6,867 nucleotides of DNA. Origin: Oscillospiraceae bacterium (GTDB lineage: Bacteria; Bacillota; Clostridia; Oscillospirales; Ruminococcaceae). The stretch's first letter is position 1; each line of letters starts with the position of its first letter. The DNA is taken from the NCBI GenBank assembly GCA_017528675.1, contig JAFXOO010000514.1:1-6867 (forward strand), given 5' to 3'. The notes beneath the pieces were generated by a model, which saw nothing but the letters and a program-made list of their open reading frames with translations, did not search any database and was not told the origin of the DNA. A program made the translations under genes and the position numbers. Below, piece after piece: positions 1-5,398 of this stretch.

Positions 1-137
1 AGTCAGATTTTTCGTCAGATTGTATAGAAATGACGCCGCTGGGCTGGCGCCCAGCAAGGAATTTCTGTGCAAGATGACGGAAAAGATGCAAGCAGATGTG
101 CCGCCAAGCCGCCAGGCGGGCTTTGTGCGGTGTTGCC

Positions 138-158
138 TTAAGGGGCGCTGCCCCTTAA
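138..158. repeat. Perfect 9-bp inverted repeat, possible dispersed palindrome
   Basis: TTAAGGGGC at 138-146 is exactly complementary to GCCCCTTAA at 150-158 across a GCT loop. Neither strand has a T tract after it, so a simple intrinsic terminator is not supported. The compact GC-rich palindrome resembles the repetitive extragenic palindromes of bacterial intergenic regions, but copy number cannot be judged from one window. Confidence 0.45.
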
Positions 159-195
159 CCCCGGCGGTGCTTTGCCCCGCACCCCATCCGGAATG

Positions 196-220
196 GCCTC
201 CGCTGATGCGGAGGCTTTTG
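196..220 (+). terminator. Intrinsic terminator, plus strand
   Basis: An 8-bp perfect stem, GCCTCCGC (196-203) with GCGGAGGC (208-215), closes a TGAT loop and is followed directly by TTTTG. Read on the plus strand this is a textbook Rho-independent terminator. On the minus strand the stem is followed by CATTCC, so it does not serve the minus-strand operon equally well. It implies a plus-strand transcript arriving from left of the window. Confidence 0.65.
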
Positions 221-235
221 TATTGCCAGAGGTCT

Positions 236-257
236 TCCCCCGCACAGGGGGATTTTT
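236..257 (+). terminator. Second plus-strand terminator hairpin
   Basis: A 6-bp stem, TCCCCC (236-241) with GGGGGA (247-252), closes a GCACA loop and is followed by five T residues at 253-257. It lies 20 bases past the 196-215 hairpin in the same orientation, so the two would form a tandem terminator. It ends only 16 bases before the stop of the convergent glycosylase gene, a good place to stop antisense read-through. Confidence 0.6.
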
Positions 258-272
258 GCTGCCGGTACCCAT

Positions 273-782
273 TCAGGCCATAATCCAGCGCCATGCGATG
301 CTTTTCCACGGCTCGCCGGCGTAATCAATCCCCACACGGGGCGCCGTCCGCAACACCGGGCGCAGGCCGTCATCCTCAAACCAGAGCGCATCACCGTCCG
401 TGAAGCTGCTGCCGTTGAGCGCCTTTGTGATTTGCAGATATTTCGTCAGCTTTCCCGGTCCGTCGTGTTCCTCGCCTGCCCGCAGCAGCACGCCCTGCGG
501 CTGTTCCGGCTCACCGGTAATGACATTCAGCAGGTGGTGCATCCCGTAGCAGAGATAGATATAGACCACACCGCTCTCCCGCCAGAGCATCGAATTGCGG
601 GGTGTTCGCCCCCTGAACGCATGGCAGCCCTCGTCCTCGGTACCCCGGTATGCCTCGGTTTCCGCAATGCGCTCCCGGAGCTCAGTGCCGTCCGGAAGAC
701 GGTGCACCAGGATTTTTCCCACAAGCTCCGGCGCTACTTCGAGGCAATCCCTGCGGAAAAAAGCCGCATCGAGCCGCTTCAC
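273..782 (-). CDS. 3-methyladenine DNA glycosylase, AAG/MPG family
   Basis: Base-excision repair glycosylase that removes alkylated purines such as 3-methyladenine, hypoxanthine and 7-methylguanine. From the GTG start the protein is 169 residues. ETEAY at 41-45 supplies the general-base glutamate (E43, matching human AAG E125) and the DNA-intercalating tyrosine (Y45, matching Y127). H54, RTPRN (59-63), YIYLCYGM (Y76 matching Y159) and VLLRA (R101 matching R182) complete the active site. I chose GTG at 782 because it gives a GTGA overlap with the rqcH stop and an MKRLDAAFF beginning typical of the family. An ATG at 803 has no ribosome binding site. The only one before the GTG is a weak AAAGG 11 bases upstream, so coupling to rqcH is likely. 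The protein is short: the loop between VLLRA and GPGKL (about 108-112) is nearly absent and the usual C-terminal beta strand is clipped. Last gene of the run. Confidence 0.9.
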   Translation of the reverse strand: MKRLDAAFFRRDCLEVAPELVGKILVHRLPDGTELRERIAETEAYRGTEDEGCHAFRGRTPRNSMLWRESGVVYIYLCYGMHHLLNVITGEPEQPQGVLLRAGEEHDGPGKLTKYLQITKALNGSSFTDGDALWFEDDGLRPVLRTAPRVGIDYAGEPWKSIAWRWIMA

Positions 783-2527
783 TTTGCTGCCAGCCTTTCG
801 CATAGCGCCGCATCCGGCTTGACATAGAGCGTCTGCTGGTTCGTGAAGATGACCATGCCGGGCTTGGCACCGGCGGGCTTCTTAACGAATTTCACTCTCG
901 TGTAATCCACAGGCACCTGTGCAGAATCCCTTGCCTTCGAGTGATACGCCGCCAGCACAGCCGCCTCCCGCAGAGCCGTCTCCGTCGGCTCACGGCCGTC
1001 TGTCACGAGAATGACATGCGAGCCGGGTATGTTCTGGGTGTGCAGCCAGATGTCGGTTTTGGCGGCCTCTTTGAGCGTGAGCTGGTCATTCTGGCGGTTG
1101 TTGCGTCCCACCAGAATCGGGAAGCCATCCGAAGACTGGAACAGCATCGGCGGTATCTGCTTCGGGGGCTTCTGCTTCTGGGAACGGCTCCGGACATAGC
1201 CCTGCTGCACCAGTTCATCCCGCAGCAGCAGCAGTTCACTCTCCGATTCCGCACGGCTGAGCACATCAAACACGCTCTCCAGATAGGCAAGCTCCGCCTC
1301 GCCCTGCGCAATCTGTGCCGTCAGCTTTTCCTGCGCCGTGACCGCCTTCCGGTACAGCGTGTAATAATGCTGGGCATTCTGGGACGGGGTCATCTCCGCA
1401 CGCAGCGGAATGATGACCTGCGGGCAGGCTTCCTCGTAAAAATTCTCCAGAACAGCCTGCTTATCGCCTTTTTCAATGCGATACAGATTTGCAGAAAGCA
1501 GGTCGCCATACAGCTTGTTCTGCTCCATTTTATCTGTCTCTGCAAGCTCCTGCCGCTGATTGCCAAGTTTACGGCTTGTGCGCTCAATACGGTTCATTAC
1601 CAGTCTGAACAGGTCATTCGCACGCTGCTTCATCCGTGCCCGCAGGTCACGCTGTGCATAGAATTCATCGAGCGCCGCACTTGCTGAGGGCATGGGTCTG
1701 ACAACCATCAGGGCACCGTACTGCTGCGGCCGCAGGAAGCAGTAATCCTTCAGCACGCCTTCCGGTGTGCTCAGCAGATGGAACCGGCAGTCGTTTTCCA
1801 GCAGCATTCGCTTTGTTTCGTGGATCGTGAACAGCAGCCGTTCACGGTGATCCTGCGTCATTTCGCCGGTACGGATTCCGTCACGGCACACAAAGAAGGC
1901 CCATTCTCTCGCCAGAAGCGGCGATACGCCTTCAAAAATGCCGACCAGAGCCTTGTCAAGCCGCCCGTCAGGCGCAAGAAGCAGCGCATTGATGATCGTG
2001 TCATCGTCCGTCTCAAGAAAATTGAGCCTGCCTGTTCTGTGCGGCAGCTCATAGGGAAACCCCGGCAGCAGCACACGTTCCCGCGTCACATCCGCATTCC
2101 GGCGCAGACTGTCGATCACCTTGCCGTCATTGCCGATGAGGACTACGTTGGAGTAACGTCCCATCACCTCACAGGCAATCGTCAGATTCACATAATCGCC
2201 CAGCTCATTCATGCATTCAAAATCAAGGAACAGTACCCGGTCAAGCCCCTCCTGCCGGACAGCCGTGAGCCTTCCGCCGCCGAGATGCTTTCGCAGGAGC
2301 ATGCAGAACATCGGCGGAACTGCCGGGTTTTCAATGGTCACATTCGTCAGATGCACACGGGAACTGTCGCCTGCGGTGCTGATGAGCAGCCGGGATGTCC
2401 CCTCACGGCTGCGCAGATGTACAATCAGCTCATCCCTGGAGGGCTGGTGGATTTTGTCCGCCCGTGCACCGATGAGCGGCAGCAATTCCTGGCGGATGGT
2501 ATAGAGATATGCGCCGTCAAATGCCAT
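779..2527 (-). CDS. rqcH: RqcH, NFACT-family ribosome quality control protein
   Basis: Bacterial homologue of Rqc2/NEMF; older annotations call it fibronectin-binding protein FbpA. It binds the 50S subunit carrying a stalled peptidyl-tRNA and recruits tRNA-Ala to add C-terminal alanine tails that mark the peptide for proteolysis. The 582 residues fit the family. The NFACT-N domain begins MAFDGAYLYTIRQEL and carries the conserved DR pair at D96-R97, needed for alanine tailing in Bacillus subtilis RqcH, followed by MGRYSNVVLIG (122-132). A helix-hairpin-helix part (about 170-230) and charged coiled-coil segments (about 285-440) follow. The NFACT-R domain (about 463-572) contains DGFPILVGRNNRQND and DIWLHTQNIPGSHVIL. 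The start has AGGAG 7 bases upstream and overlaps the rlmA-like gene by 11 bases; the stop overlaps the glycosylase GTG. No key residue appears missing. Confidence 0.95.
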   Translation of the reverse strand: MAFDGAYLYTIRQELLPLIGARADKIHQPSRDELIVHLRSREGTSRLLISTAGDSSRVHLTNVTIENPAVPPMFCMLLRKHLGGGRLTAVRQEGLDRVLFLDFECMNELGDYVNLTIACEVMGRYSNVVLIGNDGKVIDSLRRNADVTRERVLLPGFPYELPHRTGRLNFLETDDDTIINALLLAPDGRLDKALVGIFEGVSPLLAREWAFFVCRDGIRTGEMTQDHRERLLFTIHETKRMLLENDCRFHLLSTPEGVLKDYCFLRPQQYGALMVVRPMPSASAALDEFYAQRDLRARMKQRANDLFRLVMNRIERTSRKLGNQRQELAETDKMEQNKLYGDLLSANLYRIEKGDKQAVLENFYEEACPQVIIPLRAEMTPSQNAQHYYTLYRKAVTAQEKLTAQIAQGEAELAYLESVFDVLSRAESESELLLLRDELVQQGYVRSRSQKQKPPKQIPPMLFQSSDGFPILVGRNNRQNDQLTLKEAAKTDIWLHTQNIPGSHVILVTDGREPTETALREAAVLAAYHSKARDSAQVPVDYTRVKFVKKPAGAKPGMVIFTNQQTLYVKPDAALCERLAAK

Positions 2528-3374
2528 GTGAATTCTCCTTTTTGTTCAATGTATTGCGATATACAAGCACCTCAAATGCCGCCTCCGTCCTGAGCGTCCG
2601 CAGTGCCGCAAGGCGCTCCCGCTCGGCTGCACCGGTACGATAAGCGTAAGGCGTCATGGCAAACAGAGCTGCGATATCCTGCGGATCATCGAGGACAATC
2701 TCACGGGAGACAGTATAGCTCTGCTCAAACGTAAAGCCTTCGAGTGCATATTCCCGCACGGCATTCTCATAGGGGGTGTCATAGACAGCCGCTTTCAGTT
2801 CCCAGAGATGCCGTGCCGCAGGAATGGCCATGATCAGCCAGCCGTCAGGCCTGAGCACCCGCCGGAATTCCTCACCGCAATAGGGCGAGAAAATACTCAG
2901 GAGCATGTCGCAGGATGCCCGCTCAACAGGCAGGTGAAAAACGCTCGCCACTGCGCAGTCAAGCCGGGAATCGGCTTTTGCCGCATATCCTGCGGCGGTT
3001 TTGGAGATATCCACGCCATAGCACTGCGCTGTTTTTCCAGTCGAATCGAGGAAATGCAGCACACCTGCCGTGTAGTATCCCTCACCGCAGCCGGCATCGA
3101 GGAGTGTGCCGCCCTCCGGTAGGCGTTCACACACTGTCTGACTAATCGTAGCTAAAAGATGCGCATAATAGCCCTTTGAGAGAAACGCACGCCTTGCACG
3201 CACCATCTCCGGATTGTCGCCGGGGAGTTTTGCGTGCATTTTATTTGACGGCAGCAGATGCACGTCGCCTTTGCGGGAACGGTCGAAGCTATGACCTTTT
3301 TCGCATTTCAGACTGCGGTCAGCAGGATGCAGCTTTCTGCCGCAGACCGGGCAGCACCAGATTGTCTCAGACAT
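2517..3374 (-). CDS. RlmA-type 23S rRNA (guanine-N1) methyltransferase
   Basis: SAM-dependent methyltransferase of the RlmA/TlrB family, which methylates N1 of a guanine in hairpin 35 of 23S rRNA. The target is G745 for the Gram-negative type and G748 for the Gram-positive type linked to tylosin tolerance. From the likely host I infer G748, but the sequence does not decide this. The 285-residue protein opens with a zinc finger, CPVC (8-11) then C24 and H28, followed by the family signatures KGDVHLLP (35-42) and GDNPEMVRARRAFL (52-65). The SAM-binding loop is LLDAGCGEGYYT (91-102), with a Rossmann core to about residue 210. The ATG overlaps the end of the Nif3 gene by 8 bases (ATGTCTGA). The nearest purine run, AAGGGG, is rather distant, so translation may depend on coupling. 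The final codons contain the ribosome binding site of rqcH. Confidence 0.92.
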   Translation of the reverse strand: MSETIWCCPVCGRKLHPADRSLKCEKGHSFDRSRKGDVHLLPSNKMHAKLPGDNPEMVRARRAFLSKGYYAHLLATISQTVCERLPEGGTLLDAGCGEGYYTAGVLHFLDSTGKTAQCYGVDISKTAAGYAAKADSRLDCAVASVFHLPVERASCDMLLSIFSPYCGEEFRRVLRPDGWLIMAIPAARHLWELKAAVYDTPYENAVREYALEGFTFEQSYTVSREIVLDDPQDIAALFAMTPYAYRTGAAERERLAALRTLRTEAAFEVLVYRNTLNKKENSHGI

Positions 3375-4137
3375 AGCTACAGGGATCCCCTTCTACAAAC
3401 TCAAAGATTTCCGCTCCCGGCAGTGCCTCCCGGAGCTTCTGGGCCACATACGGCACCATGAGGATTTCGGTGTGGTAGTGGCCGCAGTCAATCAGCCCGA
3501 TGCCAAGCTCCTCCGCCTTGTACCAGCGGTCATGCTTCACATCACCCGTCAGCAGGCCTTCGCAGCGGCCCGCAATGTCTTCAAGCATCGAGGAACCGGA
3601 GCCGGAACAGATACCAAGCCGCTTGATATAGCGATACTCTGCATCATCAGACGAGCAGCGGACGGTGCTGCACCCCAGTGCAGTTTTGGCTGCCTTTGCA
3701 ATTGCCGTCACGGGCTGTGCCTCGGTGAAGGTGATAATCCGTCCGCAGCCTTCTGCATCGAGCAGTTCTGTTGCCTGTGCAAACTCCAGCTCGCCCCGCA
3801 GACGCTCCACAAGCAGATCATTGATGCCGCCCGGCGCAATATCGAGCGGTGTATGGCAGCAAATCGCAGACATCTCGTACTTGGCGAGCAAGTACACAGG
3901 GCTCTCGGCCGGGAGTGTTTTCATGGGCGAAAAGATCACGGGATGGTGCGAGACGATCACATCACACCCAAGCTCACCGGCCTTTTCCACAGCGGCCGTT
4001 GAGATATCGAGCGACACCAGCACACGCTCCCCCGAACAGCCCGGTGAACCGACCAGAAGTCCGGAATTATCCCATTTCTCCTGGCTCGAAAACGGCGCAA
4101 ATGCGTCAATTGCATTGTATATATCCTGTACTGTCAT
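3367..4137 (-). CDS. Nif3-like dinuclear metal centre protein
   Basis: NIF3/YbgI/YqfO family protein, thought to form a hexameric toroid with two metal ions per active site. A GTP cyclohydrolase-like or metallohydrolase activity has been proposed for the family, but the physiological role is not settled. The 256 residues carry WDNSGLLVG (22-30) and all expected metal ligands: H64 and H65 in SHHPVIF, D99 in HTPLDIAPGG, and H220 and E224 in GHYHTE. The length matches E. coli YbgI (247) rather than Bacillus YqfO (about 370), so the PII/CutA-like insert is absent. The frame stays open for 58 more codons upstream, but those are low-quality translation of trmK. The start is fixed by GGAGG (4145-4149) 7 bases before ATG and by an ATGA overlap with the trmK stop. 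Adjacency to trmK is conserved in Firmicutes (yqfN-yqfO). Confidence 0.93.
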   Translation of the reverse strand: MTVQDIYNAIDAFAPFSSQEKWDNSGLLVGSPGCSGERVLVSLDISTAAVEKAGELGCDVIVSHHPVIFSPMKTLPAESPVYLLAKYEMSAICCHTPLDIAPGGINDLLVERLRGELEFAQATELLDAEGCGRIITFTEAQPVTAIAKAAKTALGCSTVRCSSDDAEYRYIKRLGICSGSGSSMLEDIAGRCEGLLTGDVKHDRWYKAEELGIGLIDCGHYHTEILMVPYVAQKLREALPGAEIFEFVEGDPCSYV

Positions 4138-4802
4138 CTGAATTCCTCCAATCTCTCCCGCAGCGCTTCGGCCATTTCCTCGGCAGCCCCGTCCGGCGTT
4201 CCGGCACGGCGCATTGCCTCGCTTCGGCGGGTAAGCCGGGCAAGCTGTTGTTCTGCATAGGCAAGACAGTCCGGATCCGTCAGATCCATAGCGCCGATGC
4301 GCAGTGCCCATAATGCGATTTTATAGCAGGCGCCTGTATATTCTGCCAGCATCACGGCATACAGGCGATTGTCCTCTCTTGCGCAGCACTCCTCCCGAAT
4401 GACAAATCCGTGAGAATACAGCCATTGGCGCAGGATTTCTGCCTTGGTCATGGGTTGCAGAATCAGCCGCTTACCGTCAAGCGGAAACGGCGCAGATGCA
4501 AGAATATGCACCATAGTCTCGCCGCCCATTCCGGCAATGATGATGTCCGTCACTTCCCTTTCCGGAATGTTCGCCAGCCCGTCGGACAAAATCGTCCGGA
4601 TACGCCCGGTCAGGCCATGTGCGGCAATCGTTCGCTCTGCTGCCTGTAGCGGGCCACTCCCGATGTCGGCTGCGATTGCCTCCGCCGCAATCCCCTGCTC
4701 CACCAGCCAGACCGGCAGAAGCGCATGATCTGTTCCGACATCACAGATACGGCCTCCCTGCGTCACAAAAGATGCGCATGCCTGCAATCTTGCACTGAGC
4801 AT
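4134..4802 (-). CDS. trmK: tRNA (adenine22-N1)-methyltransferase TrmK
   Basis: SAM-dependent enzyme that makes m1A at position 22 in the D-loop of bacterial tRNAs (YqfN in Bacillus subtilis, where it also sits beside the Nif3 gene). The 222 residues match the family length. The Rossmann motifs are ICDVGTDHALLPVWL (19-33), AADIGSGPLQAA (44-55) and the signature IIIAGMGGETM (87-97), where the catalytic-pocket loop lies, then LILQPM (113-118). The C-terminal third (about 165-222) is charged and helical, fitting the family's coiled-coil tRNA-contact domain. A very strong ribosome binding site, AAGGAGGAG (4810-4818), lies 7 bases before the ATG. That site directly abuts the T tract of a stem-loop at 4824-4851, so expression may be attenuated or the structure may influence initiation. 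It is the first gene of the five-gene overlapping run. Confidence 0.94.
   Translation of the reverse strand: MLSARLQACASFVTQGGRICDVGTDHALLPVWLVEQGIAAEAIAADIGSGPLQAAERTIAAHGLTGRIRTILSDGLANIPEREVTDIIIAGMGGETMVHILASAPFPLDGKRLILQPMTKAEILRQWLYSHGFVIREECCAREDNRLYAVMLAEYTGACYKIALWALRIGAMDLTDPDCLAYAEQQLARLTRRSEAMRRAGTPDGAAEEMAEALRERLEEFR
4145..4149 (-). promoter_or_regulatory. Ribosome binding site fixing the Nif3 start
   Basis: GGAGG on the minus strand lies 7 bases before the ATG at 4137 and inside the last codons of trmK (encoding LEEFR). It shows that the 58 upstream in-frame codons are not part of the Nif3 protein. Confidence 0.85.
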
Positions 4803-4809
4803 CGGTCTT

Positions 4810-4818
4810 CTCCTCCTT
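4810..4818 (-). promoter_or_regulatory. Strong ribosome binding site of trmK next to a hairpin
   Basis: AAGGAGGAG lies 7 bases before the trmK ATG. Its first base directly follows the T tract (4819-4822) of the preceding stem-loop, so RNA folding, termination and ribosome loading are physically adjacent here. Confidence 0.85.
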
Positions 4819-4851
4819 AAAAGAATAGGGCTGCGCCGGCGCAGCCCTATT
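4819..4851 (-). terminator. Stem-loop with T tract, terminator or attenuator
   Basis: Positions 4824-4837 and 4838-4851 form a perfect 14+14 base inverted repeat, centred on the CC/GG at 4837-4838; in RNA the central four bases would be the loop. On the minus strand the stem is followed by CTTTT (4823-4819). On the plus strand it is followed by GGTCTTAG, so it is directed at minus-strand transcription. It starts 4 bases after the stop of the DUF1858 gene and ends at the trmK ribosome binding site. I see no clear promoter between it and trmK, so partial termination with read-through is the simplest reading. The T tract is short. Confidence 0.6.
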
Positions 4852-4855
4852 GGTC

Positions 4856-5056
4856 TTAGTTGGCAAATGCCTCATTGAGCTTTGCAATCAGCTCATCCGG
4901 ATCAACACCGTGTACAGCACAAGCTTCCTCAATCGTCTCGCCACGGGATGCAGGGCAGCCCAGGCAATGCATGCCGATTCCCAGGAAGAACGGTGCTGCG
5001 ATTTCGAGATTCTCGTCGAGAATATCACCGATTACGGTATCTCTTGCTACTACCAT
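4856..5056 (-). CDS. DUF1858 domain protein (small CxxC protein)
   Basis: A 66-residue protein that is essentially one DUF1858 domain, the family also named hybrid cluster protein-associated disulfide domain. Visible features are an N-terminal VIGDILDENLEIA segment, the core GIGMHCLGCPASRGETIEEAC with the C31-x2-C34 pair, then HGVDPDELIAKLNEAF at the C terminus. The family is a small helical fold related to ScdA_N-type domains; the cysteine pair suggests redox or metal chemistry, but no exact function is established. GGAGG lies 7 bases before the ATG. The gene sits between the zinc-ribbon gene and trmK, with a stem-loop on each side, so its mRNA may be individually processed or its level set apart from its neighbours. 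There is no signal peptide or membrane segment, so it is predicted to be cytoplasmic. Confidence 0.88.
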   Translation of the reverse strand: MVVARDTVIGDILDENLEIAAPFFLGIGMHCLGCPASRGETIEEACAVHGVDPDELIAKLNEAFAN

Positions 5057-5083
5057 TACTTTTCCTCCGTTTCATGGTACACA

Positions 5084-5110
5084 GAAAGCACAGCAAAACG
5101 CCGTGCTTTC
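5084..5110 (-). other. Intergenic stem-loop after the zinc-ribbon gene
   Basis: An 11-bp stem (5084-5094 with 5100-5110, containing one G-U pair as RNA on the minus strand) closes a GTTTT loop. It lies 12 bases after the stop of the zinc-ribbon gene and 27 bases before the DUF1858 start. The minus-strand downstream sequence is TGTGTACC, without a real T tract, so it may be a weak terminator, an mRNA-stabilising 3' structure or a processing site. Confidence 0.55.
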
Positions 5111-5122
5111 CGGATAATTCAA

Positions 5123-5398
5123 TTATTCCTCACGCATCTTTGCGAAGCACTCGCTGCAATATACCGGTCTGTCCTCACGGGGCTGGAACGGTACACGAGC
5201 CTCGCCGCCGCAGCTTGCGCAGGTAGCGGTGAACATCTCTCTCGGAGCCTTAGCGCCGCCCTTTCTTGCTGCACGGCAATCTCTGCATCTCTGGGGCTCA
5301 TGCTCAAAGCCCTTCTCTGCGTAGAACTCCTGCTCGCCGGCAGTGAAAACGAACTCATTGCCGCAGTCCTTACAAACTAATGTCTTGTCTTCGTACAT
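5123..5398 (-). CDS. Double zinc-ribbon domain protein
   Basis: A 91-residue protein with four CxxC pairs in two ribbons. The first is C9-x2-C12 (TLVCKDCGNEFVFTAGEQEF) with C38-x2-C41 (QRCRDCR). The second is C60-x2-C63 (ATCASCGGEA) with C81-x2-C84 (VYCSECF). The N-terminal half matches the probable zinc-ribbon (zf-trcl) type, with the typical GEQEFYAEKGF stretch; the C-terminal half resembles the CxxC-(about 20)-CxxC ribbon that often follows it. Eight cysteines could bind two zinc ions. The linker (42-55) is rich in Arg, Lys, Ala and Gly, which would suit RNA or DNA contact, but the family's function is unknown. The ribosome binding site is GTGAGGT 8 bases before ATG, a little weaker than its neighbours'. 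It is the first gene after a 178-base gap and a stem-loop follows it. Confidence 0.88.
   Translation of the reverse strand: MYEDKTLVCKDCGNEFVFTAGEQEFYAEKGFEHEPQRCRDCRAARKGGAKAPREMFTATCASCGGEARVPFQPREDRPVYCSECFAKMREE

Larger units (their letters stand above)
1..272. other. Gene-free region with clustered stem-loops
   Basis: No gene is supported here; the open frames lack ribosome binding sites and recognisable motifs. The stretch holds five inverted repeats in about 215 bases. They are 38-44/49-55 (7 bp, 4-base loop), 106-112/116-123 (one bulged G), 138-146/150-158 (9 bp, 3-base loop), 196-203/208-215 (8 bp, 4-base loop) and 236-241/247-252 (6 bp, 5-base loop). The last two carry T tracts on the plus strand. 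A short direct repeat, GTCAGATT, also occurs at 2-9 and 14-21. Inference: the intergenic end between the minus-strand operon and a convergent plus-strand gene left of the window, possibly containing a dispersed GC-rich repeat. No minus-strand T tract follows any of these stems, so the end of the minus-strand operon is not clear from sequence. Confidence 0.6.

Noticed and set aside
20..283. 87-codon plus-strand open frame
   Set aside because: It runs through the stem-loop cluster and both plus-strand terminators, lacks a ribosome binding site, is rich in Cys/Pro/Arg from GC-rich repeats, and shows no domain.
941..1687. 248-codon plus-strand open frame
   Set aside because: It lies entirely antisense to rqcH, whose protein is well conserved; the His/Arg/Leu-rich product has no recognisable motif.
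1778..2593. 271-codon plus-strand open frame
   Set aside because: It is antisense to rqcH and the end of the rlmA-like gene, with no ribosome binding site and no domain.
4138..4311. N-terminal extension of the Nif3 protein by 58 residues
   Set aside because: It overlaps trmK, is not Nif3-like, and a strong ribosome binding site plus ATGA overlap fixes the start at 4137.
4850..5380. 176-codon plus-strand open frame across the small genes
   Set aside because: It is antisense to the DUF1858 and zinc-ribbon genes and crosses both stem-loops. The minus-strand products have clear cysteine motifs and ribosome binding sites.
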